DNA from: Rhodospirillales bacterium
GTDB lineage: Bacteria; Pseudomonadota; Alphaproteobacteria; Rhodospirillales; Casp-alpha2
Length of the DNA stretch: 64,000 nucleotides
Direction: 5' to 3'
NCBI GenBank assembly: GCA_021775095.1
Contig: JAJFII010000035.1
Coordinates: forward strand, 1 to 64,000
Shown: piece by piece, positions 1-8,904 of the stretch
Layout of the letters: the number at the start of each line of letters is the position of its first letter
Position numbering within the stretch: position 1 is the first letter of the stretch
Translations under genes and position numbers: made by a program
The notes under the pieces: model-generated
What the model saw: the letters and a program-made list of their open reading frames with translations, nothing else
What the model was told of the DNA's origin: nothing
Database searches by the model: none

Positions 1-1
1 C

Positions 2-118
2 GAATGGGCACCATACGGCTTCGATGCAAACAACGCCCAACTCAATGATCTTAAAGCAGGCGTCGCAAAGCTCGCTAAAAGATGGAAGCCCCGGAAGAAA
101 AAGAACAAAACCGCCTGA
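2..118 (+). CDS. C-terminal end of an unidentified protein (partial)
   Basis: The frame is open from the left edge and ends at TGA 116-118, giving the last 38 residues of a protein that begins outside the window. The tail is strongly basic, with Lys/Arg clusters in its final 15 residues (RWKPRKKKNK). Such a tail could contact nucleic acid, but that is speculation. No family is recognised. The next gene lies on the opposite strand, so this is the end of its transcription unit. Confidence 0.5.
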   Translation, partial: EWAPYGFDANNAQLNDLKAGVAKLAKRWKPRKKKNKTA

Positions 119-145
119 AAACAAATCACCGTACGCTTACGGCGA

Positions 146-415
146 TTATTCTCCCCGGGTCCAATCTTTCGAGAAATCGCAGCTCAGACCGCCTTTTTCG
201 GTGCCTGTCATCGACACACATCGCGCCCCCGTCGGCGTGACAAATTCGTAACCGCGCATGTTCCAGCCTTTTGCTTCAATGGCAAATGACGTTGTCGGAA
301 CGGTTGTGTCCAAAAGCGACGTCGCCCTTTCCCACAGGCCGGCTTTTGCTGTGCCAAAGGCGATGCCGCAGGTTATCAGGACGGAGGTCGTGACGGTAAG
401 TATCGTTTGTTTCAT
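146..415 (-). CDS. Small secreted protein of unknown function
   Basis: This encodes an 89-residue protein. The chosen ATG (413-415) is internal to a longer open frame because it begins a clear signal peptide: MKQT followed by a hydrophobic stretch and an Ala-rich cleavage region near AKA (about residue 25). A weak GGGAA lies about eight bases upstream. The mature part of about 65 residues has two cysteines near the C-terminus, which could form a disulfide in the periplasm. No family is recognised. It converges with the partial gene on its left. Confidence 0.55.
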   Translation of the reverse strand: MKQTILTVTTSVLITCGIAFGTAKAGLWERATSLLDTTVPTTSFAIEAKGWNMRGYEFVTPTGARCVSMTGTEKGGLSCDFSKDWTRGE

Positions 416-684
416 TGAAAAGAGTTCCCGGGGTTGATTGTTCTGTGAATTACGAAGATCGGACACAATCGAGCGGCGATTGTTTCCGTCACCCTATATA
501 TGGAAGGCCCCAGGTTAATCCGCCACAGCAATTCCCAATTCCGAAGGTTTATCCATGGCGCAATAATAGCCCAATGGGAACGATTGAGGCACCGGAAAAA
601 CGCCGTGGATTGACCAAGATCAATGATTGCAGCGGGGCACGACCGTAAAATAACCAACTCGCTATTTTGCTCCTTATTTTCGCT

Positions 685-721
685 CCCTATTTCCGATCCC
701 TATTTCCGATCCCTATTTCCG
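685..721 (+). repeat. 13-bp tandem repeat, 2.8 copies
   Basis: The unit CCCTATTTCCGAT occurs at 685-697 and 698-710, then as a partial third copy from 711. It lies just upstream of the start of the four-helix membrane protein. It may affect promoter or leader spacing, but no function can be read from sequence. Confidence 0.8.
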
Positions 722-747
722 CAACCGATGAGGAATCACACCGGCAA

Positions 748-1143
748 ATGAAAAATCAAATACCGCGCCCCCGTTGGGCCCTACCCCTGGCATTTTTCGC
801 TGGACTATTTGGCCTGTTGACCCTGAAATCCGGCGGCGAAGTTCTGTTCATTGATGGCGCTGGGCGCCAGGCGGCAGGCAACTACATGCCCTTTGTCGTG
901 TGGTTCAACTTCCTCGCCGGGTTCGCCTATATGGTCGGCGCAGCCGGGTTGGCCCTGTGGCGCCCTTGGCTTCCTCATCTGGCTTTTGGGATTGCGATAT
1001 TGACAGCTGTCGTTTTCATCACTTTCGGGTTTTATATCTGGAACGGTGCGGTGTTTGAACAACGCACCCTTGTAGCACTGTCATTTAGACTATTTGTTTG
1101 GACGGCAATAGCCTTCGTCGTGCGCGGGAAAATACCAGAATAA
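748..1143 (+). CDS. Small integral membrane protein, about four helices
   Basis: This is a 131-residue hydrophobic protein with about four predicted membrane helices. The first is near residues 10-27, and others cover the VVWFNFLAGFAYMVG, FGIAILTAVVFITFG and LFVWTAIAFVV stretches. The ATG at 748 is preferred over an upstream start at 667 because the longer N-terminus is encoded by the 13-bp tandem repeat and lacks helix-like character. GAGGAA lies about 12 bases upstream, slightly far. No family is recognised with confidence. The size and topology resemble small DoxX-like membrane proteins, but no diagnostic motif was seen. Confidence 0.6.
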   Translation: MKNQIPRPRWALPLAFFAGLFGLLTLKSGGEVLFIDGAGRQAAGNYMPFVVWFNFLAGFAYMVGAAGLALWRPWLPHLAFGIAILTAVVFITFGFYIWNGAVFEQRTLVALSFRLFVWTAIAFVVRGKIPE

Positions 1144-1265
1144 ATAATCGACGCCGTTATATCTGCCAATCCCCGCAATCGGTTACATCGGTTAACGGCC
1201 TCGGTGCCAAAGCCGTAGACACGGCAAATTGCTGACCCGGGGCAGAAGGCGTTTTCAGAGATAGA

Positions 1266-1281
1266 GGGCCCGCACGGGCCC
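1266..1281. other. GC-rich hairpin downstream of membrane protein gene
   Basis: GGGCCCG and CGGGCCC flank a two-base centre, giving a perfect short dyad about 120 bp after the upstream stop codon. There is no following T-run, so it is not a classical intrinsic terminator. It could be a transcription-pause or mRNA-end structure. The rest of the 1144-1377 gap shows nothing else. Confidence 0.4.
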
Positions 1282-1377
1282 CCTGCAACAGCCGCCAATA
1301 CCATTTGAAATAATGCGAATATTGCCGACACAAAAGCCAAATAATATGATATTAAATGACGTAGAAAGAGAATGATT

Positions 1378-2154
1378 ATGCCTAAAATTCAATTCTTCGT
1401 CGTTGTCATAAGCACAACAATTGTCCTCCTATCTCGATTGGCCTGGGCGCAAACAGAGGTTCGCGTCATCGGGTATCACTTCCCTCCGTTCGTCACCGAT
1501 AAAGCGCAGGGATTGACGCAGGGATTGGCAGAGCTGCTTAATTCAGTGCAATCGGACTATACATTTAAATTTTACCTGACGTCACCCAACCGGCGTTACC
1601 GCGAGTTCAGGCAGGGCACAGGTGATTTAATATTCTTCGAAAATCCCGAATGGGGATGGAAACAAAGCGGCATTTCCTATGGGATGACTGGCCAAATGTT
1701 TATCGGTGGCGAGGTTTTTATCACCAATGCCAAACCGGGTCGCGACCAAACCTATTTTGATGATGTGTCGTCGAAACGGATTGTTGCCTATAACGGCTAT
1801 CATTATGGTTTCGCGCAAATGAACTCAGACCCCACATGGCTGACGCAGAACTTTGATATTATGCTGACAAATAACCACCAAACCAACATTCGGGTTTTAC
1901 TGGCGGACCGGGCCGACATTTCGATTATTACCCAATCTTTTTTAAATCAGCATTTACATAAAAATCCGCAAATGCGCAAAACATTACTGGTTTCGACAAA
2001 AAAAGATCAAATTTATCGGCTCGGGGCCCTGGTTCGGGAAAACGGACCGATAACAGCACAGCAATTAGAGCAGCTTCTCGACCAACTTAAAAAAACCGGC
2101 CAATTAAAGGCGTATTTTAAAAACCACGGGCTGGAATCTCATTTGACTTATTGA
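1378..2154 (+). CDS. Periplasmic substrate-binding protein, family 3-like
   Basis: This 258-residue protein has an N-terminal signal peptide, with likely cleavage after AWA at residue 24. The mature protein resembles bacterial extracellular solute-binding proteins of family 3 (amino-acid type). Supporting features are an early beta-strand with a YHFPPF segment, a hinge region and a C-terminal helix bundle typical of these proteins (LDQLKKTGQLKAYF). The second ATG (1378) is preferred because AGAAAGAG sits seven bases before it, whereas it abuts the ATG at 1372. No ABC permease or ATPase genes are adjacent, so it may be an orphan binding protein. Some orphans of this kind feed two-component sensors, but the ligand is unknown. 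Confidence 0.65.
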   Translation: MPKIQFFVVVISTTIVLLSRLAWAQTEVRVIGYHFPPFVTDKAQGLTQGLAELLNSVQSDYTFKFYLTSPNRRYREFRQGTGDLIFFENPEWGWKQSGISYGMTGQMFIGGEVFITNAKPGRDQTYFDDVSSKRIVAYNGYHYGFAQMNSDPTWLTQNFDIMLTNNHQTNIRVLLADRADISIITQSFLNQHLHKNPQMRKTLLVSTKKDQIYRLGALVRENGPITAQQLEQLLDQLKKTGQLKAYFKNHGLESHLTY

Positions 2155-2353
2155 CGTTTATCCGTGTTTTAAGGAAGTGTGACGCACCAAAATTGCAGCC
2201 AACAACTGATCAACGGTTTGCTTTTTGCCGAGCCGTCAACACCGGCGAAACCTGTGCAGACGCTTACACCAACCTGCCCACTTTTAAGTCGTTTTATCGG
2301 TCCAAAGGCTGCCGGTCAGGGCCATCAGCAAGTCTTAAGGGGCCAGTTGGGAA

Positions 2354-2782
2354 TTACATTTTGTGTGAGGTAAGCAGAAGGCTCGTCTCGGTATTTGCTA
2401 CGCCTTCAATTTCGCGAATAGAACTCAAAGCCGTGTCGAATTCCTCCAGGTTTTCCGTATTCAGTTCGGCAATGATGTCCCACCTGCCATTGGTCGTATG
2501 TACGGCACAGACTTCCAGCAATCCCGATAAAAATTTCAAAACTTCGTTGGTTTGTCGCGCCCGAACCTGCACCAGGGTGAGGGCGCGAATTCGGGATGTC
2601 TCAACGCTGGTTTTCAAACGCACACTAAATCCCTGAATAACACCGCTGTCGGTCAGTCGAGTAATGCGATTTTGTACGGTTGCCCGCGATACGTTCAAAT
2701 GCAGCGCCAGTGATGTGACGGGTATACGGGCATTTTCTCTTAAAAGAGAAATGAGTTTTCGGTCCTTGGCGTCCAGTTCCAT
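2354..2782 (-). CDS. Lrp/AsnC-family transcriptional regulator
   Basis: This 142-residue protein has the standard Lrp/AsnC layout. Residues about 4-60 form a winged helix-turn-helix (opening LDAKDRKLISLLRENAR, with SRATVQNRI in the recognition helix). Residues about 65-140 form a RAM ligand-binding and oligomerisation domain. The length is typical. It is divergent from the arginase gene with about 160 bp between them, and that region carries a near-perfect dyad. By gene context it likely controls arginine or ornithine catabolism and probably its own expression, with arginine or ornithine as plausible effector; this is an inference. Confidence 0.9.
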   Translation of the reverse strand: MELDAKDRKLISLLRENARIPVTSLALHLNVSRATVQNRITRLTDSGVIQGFSVRLKTSVETSRIRALTLVQVRARQTNEVLKFLSGLLEVCAVHTTNGRWDIIAELNTENLEEFDTALSSIREIEGVANTETSLLLTSHKM

Positions 2783-2831
2783 CTGAAATTCAAACCAATC
2801 ATATTGTCAAATATATATAACATAATGATAC

Positions 2832-2850
2832 ATACATTTGAAAAATGTAT
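2832..2850. promoter_or_regulatory. Candidate Lrp-type operator: 19-bp dyad
   Basis: ATACATTT and AAATGTAT are perfect inverted repeats around GAA. An overlapping larger dyad, TGATACAT (2826-2833) with ATGTATCA (2845-2852), uses the same centre region. It lies in AT-rich DNA between the divergent regulator gene (start 2782) and arginase (start 2946). Position and symmetry fit an operator for the adjacent Lrp/AsnC protein. Confidence 0.65.
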
Positions 2851-2896
2851 CAATTTTTTATCTAGATGGTAACTGCAATATTTTTTATCTTAGGTA

Positions 2897-2943
2897 CAAC
2901 AACCCGTTCGGTGATTTGAATCAACAACCCGTTAGGTGATTTG
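2897..2943 (+). repeat. 22-bp direct repeat covering the arginase ribosome-binding site
   Basis: Two copies at 2897-2918 and 2922-2943 differ at one base (2909 versus 2934). They are arranged with a 25-bp period. The second copy supplies AGGTGA six bases before the arginase ATG. The first copy has CGGTGA and no start codon. The duplication therefore lies within the 5' leader of the operon. Confidence 0.85.
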
Positions 2944-2945
2944 TC

Positions 2946-3857
2946 ATGCAATCCAAAATGTGTTCGATCCTGGGGGCGCCCATTGGAACTGGTGCCAGCC
3001 AACATGGATGCCAGTTGGGTCCCGATACACTGCGGATTGCCGGCCTGCCTGAGATGTTAAGGGAACTGGGGTATGGTGTGGATGACAGGGGAAATGTTGC
3101 GCCAAACAAGATCGCCACCCTTTCCCACTCGTTTACGGCAAAACATTTAACCGAAGCCGTCGCCTGGACACAAGCCTTACAAGTTGCATCCTACCAGGCG
3201 GTTTGCGACAGCCAGTTTTCGATATTTTTGGGCGGCGATCACAGTCTGGCATTTGGCAGCATTCCCGGCGTCAGCCGACATACAAAAGAACAAAATCGAC
3301 CGCTTTTTGTCTTGTGGATAGATGCCCATACGGATTTTCACGCCCTGGATACAAGTGAAAGCGGTAACGTTCACGGCATGCCGATTGCTTACTTAACCGG
3401 TGATCCTAGCTTTGGTGGTTTTTTCCCCGACCTTGAAACACCACTTCCCGCCGAAAATATCTGTCTTATGGGCATCCGTTCCGTTGATCCGGCGGAACGG
3501 AAAAACCTTTCAGCGGCCGGAATAATCACCCACGATATGCGGCAAATTGATGAATTCGGCGTGATCGCCTTATTAAGTCCGTTTCTTGATAAGGTTCGTG
3601 CCGCCAATGGCCAGTTACATGTGTCTTTGGATGTCGATGGTTTGGACCCAGATATCGCCCCAGCCGTGGGCACAACCGTTGCCGGCGGACTGACATTCCG
3701 GGAAGCCCATCTGATGATGGAAACCGTTCACGACAGCAACCTCGCCAGATCGCTCGATCTGGTCGAATTGAACCCCTTGTTAGACCACTCGGGTCGCACG
3801 GCTCGTTTGCTCATTGATCTGACAGCCAGCCTCCTGGGACGCAGCGTCCTCGGATAA
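2946..3857 (+). CDS. rocF: Arginase (ureohydrolase family)
   Basis: Arginase hydrolyses arginine to ornithine and urea in the cytoplasm. The 303-residue length is typical. The binuclear manganese ligand motifs are all present: GGDHS (His99), DAHTD (Asp126, His128, Asp130) and SLDVDGLDP (Asp229, Asp231). The segment SGNVHGMP matches the substrate-binding loop of arginases rather than agmatinases, although the two are closely related. AGGTGA lies six bases before the ATG. Ornithine cyclodeaminase follows after 22 bp, so the two enzymes form an arginine-to-proline route under the divergent Lrp-type regulator. Confidence 0.92.
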   Translation: MQSKMCSILGAPIGTGASQHGCQLGPDTLRIAGLPEMLRELGYGVDDRGNVAPNKIATLSHSFTAKHLTEAVAWTQALQVASYQAVCDSQFSIFLGGDHSLAFGSIPGVSRHTKEQNRPLFVLWIDAHTDFHALDTSESGNVHGMPIAYLTGDPSFGGFFPDLETPLPAENICLMGIRSVDPAERKNLSAAGIITHDMRQIDEFGVIALLSPFLDKVRAANGQLHVSLDVDGLDPDIAPAVGTTVAGGLTFREAHLMMETVHDSNLARSLDLVELNPLLDHSGRTARLLIDLTASLLGRSVLG

Positions 3858-3882
3858 TACCAATATCATTTAGGAGAATATG

Positions 3883-4935
3883 ATGACGACCCCGACACCC
3901 TCAAAGCTCGCCATGGTACCCTTTGTCAGCGTCGATAACATGATGCAAATCGTCAACAGCATCGGCCTCGAAAATATGTTGACCGAACTGGCGGCCTACA
4001 TCGAAGACGATTTTAAACGATGGGAACTTTTTGACAAAACCCCGCGCGTTGCCGCGCATTCTGCCGAAGGGGTGATCGAGCTGATGCCGACTTCAGATGG
4101 TGAGGTTTATGGTTTTAAATATGTAAACGGGCACCCAAAAAACCAACAGCAAGGCTTCCAAACGGTAACGGCGTTTGGCGTATTGGCAGATGTTTCAAAC
4201 GGTTATCCGCTTTTGTTATCTGAAATGACCATCCTGACCGCTCTGCGCACGGCAGCAACCTCCGCCCTGGTCGCAAAGTATCTGGCTCCGACAGCGGCAA
4301 ATACCATGGCGATGATCGGCAATGGAGCTCAGTGCGAATTCCAGGCTCTGGCCTTTAAATGCATCTGCGGCGTTGAGACGGTCCGGCTCTACGACATTGA
4401 TCAAAATGCGACGGCGAAAGCCGCCAGGAATTTGACCAACCAGGGCATCAAAGCGGTATCGTGTTGCTCGTCGCAAGAAGCGATTTCGGGCGCTCAAATA
4501 ATCACAACCTGTACCGCCGACAAACAGTTGGCGACGATCCTAACCGATAACATGGTTGGTTCCGGCACCCATATAAACGCCATCGGCGGCGATTGTCCGG
4601 GCAAGACGGAACTTCACCGCGATATTCTTCTGCGTTCTGAAATATTTGTCGAATATCCACCCCAAACCCGCATCGAAGGTGAAATTCAACAACTGGATAA
4701 CGATCATGAAGTGACAGAAATTTGGAAAGTTATGACCGGCGCCTTAAAAGGTCGTCGCAGCGACACCCAGATCACGCTTTTTGATAGCGTTGGTTTTGCC
4801 ATCGAAGATTTCTCGGCCCTGCGTTATATCCACGATCAGCTTTCCCGAACCGGCTGCTATGTCGATTTGGACCTCATCGCTGACCCGGACGATCCACGGG
4901 ATTTGTTTGGCATGGTTTTGCGGCCACAAAATTAA
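3883..4935 (+). CDS. Ornithine cyclodeaminase
   Basis: This 350-residue protein belongs to the ornithine cyclodeaminase/mu-crystallin family, which converts ornithine to proline and ammonia using bound NAD+. Visible family features include the substrate-binding GFKYVNGHP segment near residue 85, the conserved TALRTAATSALVAKYLAP helix, and a Rossmann NAD site opening MAMIGNGAQCEFQ. The second ATG (3883) is chosen because AGGAG lies six bases upstream, while the ATG at 3880 is too close. It is co-transcribed with arginase, completing arginine to ornithine to proline. This is the same arrangement known from agrobacterial arginine catabolism. Confidence 0.92.
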   Translation: MTTPTPSKLAMVPFVSVDNMMQIVNSIGLENMLTELAAYIEDDFKRWELFDKTPRVAAHSAEGVIELMPTSDGEVYGFKYVNGHPKNQQQGFQTVTAFGVLADVSNGYPLLLSEMTILTALRTAATSALVAKYLAPTAANTMAMIGNGAQCEFQALAFKCICGVETVRLYDIDQNATAKAARNLTNQGIKAVSCCSSQEAISGAQIITTCTADKQLATILTDNMVGSGTHINAIGGDCPGKTELHRDILLRSEIFVEYPPQTRIEGEIQQLDNDHEVTEIWKVMTGALKGRRSDTQITLFDSVGFAIEDFSALRYIHDQLSRTGCYVDLDLIADPDDPRDLFGMVLRPQN

Positions 4936-5106
4936 CGGTTGATATCCGCTTAGCTCCCATATGCCCGTAGGTTTAGCAAATAAAAGGAGCGCCGAATAAT
5001 CCTCCTACTACCAGCCCTTGCTGTCAGTGCCCCTCGTCAGATAGGCTCGGATGAAAATTCAGGTTCTAATGAATGCCACCTATGCCACCATAGGAGCGAC
5101 TAAACA

Positions 5107-5955
5107 ATGAGGCGGACGAAAAGCGAAAAAATGGCAGTAATTCCGCGATTTATCTATGGCACTGCATGGAAAGAGGAGAAAACGCAAATCCTGGTTGAGT
5201 TGGCCCTTAACCTGGGCTTCCGTGCCATTGATACAGCCAACCAGCGCAAACACTATTTTGAGGCGGCCGTCGGCCACGCCATTGCTACAGCCATAGAGGC
5301 CCAGGTGATCCGGCGCGAAGAATTGTTTTTGCAGTCCAAATTCACCTTCCAGCGGGGCCAGGACCATCGCCTGCCCTACGATCCAAAATCTTCAACCGGC
5401 GACCAGGTCGAACAATCTTTCACAAGTTCCCTGGAGCATCTGCAAACTCCTTATCTGGATTCATTTGTTCTGCACGGCCCGTCTTCAGGTGACGGTTTGA
5501 AAGACGCCGACTGGGCCGCCTGGCAGCGCATGGAAGATATTCAGGCCGCCGGTCGTTGCCGTTGGTTGGGGATCAGTAACGTCACCCTGGAACAGTTAAA
5601 GGCTCTCTGTGCCGGTTGCCGTGTTGTGCCGCTGTTTGTCCAAAACCGATGTTATGCCAGCAAACGATGGGACAAAGACGTCCGCCAGTTTTGCACAGAC
5701 AACGATATCCTTTACCAGGGATTCTCCCTGCTGACTGCCAACCGGAAGATCTTGCGGCATCCGACAATTTTGGAAATCGGCAAAACCCATGGCATGTCGA
5801 TCAGTCAAACAATTTTCCGATTTGCCCTGGACGCCCAAATGATCCCTCTTACAGGAACCAGCAAGGCCGAGCATATGGCCCATGACTTGTTGGTCCATGA
5901 CTTCAAACTGACCGAAGAAGAAATGTCGGCAATCGAAACCGTCTGTTTCACCTGA
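5107..5955 (+). CDS. Aldo/keto reductase family protein
   Basis: This 282-residue NAD(P)H-dependent TIM-barrel oxidoreductase contains the expected Asp (AIDTAN), Lys (LQSKFT) and His (FVLHGP) of the aldo/keto reductase active site. The residue five places after the Asp, normally the catalytic Tyr, is Arg (DTANQRKHYFEA). A Tyr occurs three residues later in a KHY motif and may take its place. The WLGISNV strand and the late PLTGTSK cofactor segment also fit the family. AGGAG lies ten bases before the ATG. It follows the arginine genes after 171 bp, so co-regulation is uncertain. The substrate is unknown. Confidence 0.8.
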   Translation: MRRTKSEKMAVIPRFIYGTAWKEEKTQILVELALNLGFRAIDTANQRKHYFEAAVGHAIATAIEAQVIRREELFLQSKFTFQRGQDHRLPYDPKSSTGDQVEQSFTSSLEHLQTPYLDSFVLHGPSSGDGLKDADWAAWQRMEDIQAAGRCRWLGISNVTLEQLKALCAGCRVVPLFVQNRCYASKRWDKDVRQFCTDNDILYQGFSLLTANRKILRHPTILEIGKTHGMSISQTIFRFALDAQMIPLTGTSKAEHMAHDLLVHDFKLTEEEMSAIETVCFT

Positions 5956-6000
5956 GCCGTAATCAGCCGAACCCCGAACACCAGTGGTGCCAATAAATGA

Positions 6001-6061
6001 CGCCCCAGGAGCAACAACGGGGCGGCCATTGAACCGACTGCCATTAGCCTGAAAAACAGGC
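6001..6061. terminator. Possible bidirectional terminator region
   Basis: Two hairpins lie between the convergent aldo/keto reductase and TPR-methyltransferase genes: CGCCCC paired with GGGGCG (about 6001-6024), and GCCTG-AAAAA-CAGGC (6047-6061). Neither is followed by a long T-run, so the call rests on position and symmetry. Confidence 0.4.
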
Positions 6062-6132
6062 AGTGTTTAACGACAATTATATACGGTGTTATGGGCGACC
6101 GTTTGCACGTGGTCGCACCAAATTACTTGTAT

Positions 6133-8643
6133 TTACGAACCGGGTTTTTGGCACCAAAACTGGTACATCTCACGAAATGTGTCCGGATTTTCTTGCTCAT
6201 AAGTGTGCCAATGGGCAAGTGAAGACATTGCGGCTGGCTCCGGGTATTGGGCTTTGAAGTTCGCCAATGCCCTGCTGTCGGACAATTCAAAGCCCATAAA
6301 TCGAAGCCCCAATTCGGCCATTTGGGCTTCGATTTGCGGCAGGGTAAAATAGTGATGTTGCACATGGAATAAGATGTCCCGGCATTCGCTAATACTGAAA
6401 AAATCACTAAAACAGATAATTCGAGCCATCTGCTGATCACCGGCACTGGCCTTTTTGATAATGTCCTGCCGACAACGGCGAATGTCTTCCGGCGATGTTG
6501 AATAACCCATTTTGGCCACATGGGCGCGCCCTTCAACAACACATTGGTGTGCCGCCCGGCTGTACAGGGCAATCTTCATAATCCCGCCGGGTCTGAGCAG
6601 GTCCACCAGTACCCGCCAGCCCGCATCGGGACGACCGAGGTGGTGGAGGACACCGACACATTCAATCAGGTCGAACCGTTTATCGATCCTGCCCAGCTCC
6701 ATAATGTCGGCCTGGGCATATGCGATATTGCTAACCTGCAGGGCGGTGGTTTTTCGCTGCGCATAGGTCAGACTGGACAGGCTTAAATCGACGGCAAGAA
6801 CCCGGGCATTGGCAAACCGGGTTGCTGTCCACAGAGCCTGTTGACCGGTTCCACAGCCGGCGATCAGGACATCCGGGTTTTGCGGGCAGCGATAGTCGCC
6901 CAAATCAAATTTAAAAGGTGCGCCCTGCAACACGGTTTCAACGGGTTTGGCATCAACGCCAATCGACGTTTGCATCCAACGCGGATAAGGGTTCTGTTCA
7001 TATTGCTGACGAACAGCCTGAGAGATTTTATCCTCAACGGGCGTAAGATTGGAAATATGTTCGCGCAGCAATTTTTCGGTCGTCGGTTCGCAGACTTGTC
7101 GTTCGATCACTCCCAGAAGAGCATCTCCGGGGCCATATTCGGACAGGGACTTGGCCCACGTATAGTCATGCAGGGGTCGATAACAGGCAAGAGCCGCAAC
7201 CCACAAAGGAGGTGGCGGATGGTTGGAATTGGTTAAGTTTTCGATTTTCTCTTCCAGACGTTTGACGTCGCGGGTTTCTTCGTCGGGTTCAAAAATTACA
7301 TATTCATTTATGTAACATTGCACGGCCAGCGCGACCGCCGCCGGCAGGCCAGTCGTACCGAGGTCACCGTTGGTTACCGCACAAAGTAAAGATCTGCGCA
7401 GCTCGCTGAGCAAACTTTCCACCTGCAGGTCACTCATATGAGCTAATTTGAGGACTTGGATAAATAGCGGGATGGCCGACAGGGTTTGAGAAAGATCTGC
7501 CCAGGATCTGGACGTCACCGCCGACGACGATACGGTGTTCTCGATGATCGGCTTAAATTCCGGGACCTGCCAAAGCAAATTGACAACCGCCGAGATCAAC
7601 GTGGCGGGCCGTGTGGTCGGTCGGTTGAGGAGCTGAACCACGTCGTCGAGCAGGTCGTCATCTAGAGATGTAAATGTCAGTGTGGCCAACGTCTGAGCCA
7701 TCCCCTGCCATCCCAAATGATTGTCGGCGTCAAGCGCAATCACCCGCCGAAAACAGTTAAATGCCGCAGCGTCGTTACCCGCTTGTTGCAGGGCAATACC
7801 CAGATTTATCTGTGCGTCAACATAACCGGGTTTACGGGCAATGGCGTTTTGAAAGCTGGTGACCGCATCGCCTAACTCATTGAGTTCGTACAACAGCACC
7901 CCAAGACTGTTGTGTGCTTCGGCGTAATCGGGTTTTAAATCCAAGGTCTTGCGGATAGTTTCCAGGGCGGCCGGCCAATTTTGCTGCTCCTTAAAAACAC
8001 CCGCAAGATTATTATGGGCGGCGGCAAAATCCGGTTTCAGGGCTATTGCTTTGGTATAACTGGCGGCGGCCTGCTCCCAAAGGTTGAGTGATTTCAGACC
8101 ATTTCCGAGATTAAAATGAGCCTCTGCATAGCCCGGTTTGAGAGAGATCGCCTGGCGATAACTGATGACCGCTTCATTGGGTTGATCAAGCGATATCAGC
8201 ACACTGCCCAGATTATTATGGGCATCGGCATAACCGGGTTTGAGCGCGATAGCCCGGCGGTAACTATCTGCCGCATCGGCATACTGACCGAGTTCCTGTA
8301 GAACATTACCCAAATGACAATGGGCGTCTACATAATCGGGTTTTTGGATTAACGCCTGACCAATCAAATCGACGGCCCGCTGTTTGTCACCTGCCTGTTG
8401 CGCCAGAACGCCGAGCAGATGTAGGGCAAAGGGGTTCCTTGGGTCTACGGCCAGTATGTGTTGGTAAATGGTTTCCGCTTCACTCAGCTTGCCGGCCTGG
8501 TGATTTTGCAAGGCAACTTGAACTGCCTGTTCGACCATTGAATTTTGCTGCGCCGCCGACAGGTTAGGAGCGGTGGCCGGAGTTGTTTTCAAGGATGCGT
8601 CAGGCCCTGAATTGGCTTGTTGGTCGTTTTCGCTGTCATTCAT
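6133..8643 (-). CDS. TPR-repeat protein fused to a class I SAM-dependent methyltransferase
   Basis: This is an 836-residue two-part protein. Residues about 30-330 form roughly nine tetratricopeptide repeats with the KPGYADAHNNLGS-type consensus seen in O-GlcNAc-transferase-like TPRs. A less regular linker follows. From about residue 585 there is a Rossmann-type methyltransferase with the SAM motif VLIAGCGTGQQ, an acidic end of strand 2 (VLAVDLS), DLIECVGVLHH and LRPGGIMKIALYS. TPR-methyltransferase fusions often act in flagellin or surface-polysaccharide modification, but the substrate cannot be read here. No obvious Shine-Dalgarno precedes the ATG at 8643. It converges with the aldo/keto reductase gene. 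Confidence 0.85.
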   Translation of the reverse strand: MNDSENDQQANSGPDASLKTTPATAPNLSAAQQNSMVEQAVQVALQNHQAGKLSEAETIYQHILAVDPRNPFALHLLGVLAQQAGDKQRAVDLIGQALIQKPDYVDAHCHLGNVLQELGQYADAADSYRRAIALKPGYADAHNNLGSVLISLDQPNEAVISYRQAISLKPGYAEAHFNLGNGLKSLNLWEQAAASYTKAIALKPDFAAAHNNLAGVFKEQQNWPAALETIRKTLDLKPDYAEAHNSLGVLLYELNELGDAVTSFQNAIARKPGYVDAQINLGIALQQAGNDAAAFNCFRRVIALDADNHLGWQGMAQTLATLTFTSLDDDLLDDVVQLLNRPTTRPATLISAVVNLLWQVPEFKPIIENTVSSSAVTSRSWADLSQTLSAIPLFIQVLKLAHMSDLQVESLLSELRRSLLCAVTNGDLGTTGLPAAVALAVQCYINEYVIFEPDEETRDVKRLEEKIENLTNSNHPPPPLWVAALACYRPLHDYTWAKSLSEYGPGDALLGVIERQVCEPTTEKLLREHISNLTPVEDKISQAVRQQYEQNPYPRWMQTSIGVDAKPVETVLQGAPFKFDLGDYRCPQNPDVLIAGCGTGQQALWTATRFANARVLAVDLSLSSLTYAQRKTTALQVSNIAYAQADIMELGRIDKRFDLIECVGVLHHLGRPDAGWRVLVDLLRPGGIMKIALYSRAAHQCVVEGRAHVAKMGYSTSPEDIRRCRQDIIKKASAGDQQMARIICFSDFFSISECRDILFHVQHHYFTLPQIEAQMAELGLRFMGFELSDSRALANFKAQYPEPAAMSSLAHWHTYEQENPDTFREMYQFWCQKPGS

Positions 8644-8904
8644 AATTATATATCTATCAGCAGCCCAAATTTTCCTTGGAGAACCTATCAGACAACATCT
8701 TAATAAACCGCAAAAGCCTAACGGATTGACCCCGGTCCGACGGCAGATATCGGGCGCTATGGACCGCCCGTTATGGGGCCTTGGTTATGGCCCCCTCCCC
8801 AAATACATGGCGTAATTCCAGTTGTCACCCTCCCGAGCCTATATTACCGGGTCATATTGAATGCCCCAATGGGCTAATCAAGGAGAGTGATCATGGGAGA
8901 ATAA

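Noticed and set aside
2946-3857. Agmatinase instead of arginase
   Set aside because: The metal motifs are shared, but the SGNVHGMP loop and linkage to ornithine cyclodeaminase favour arginase.
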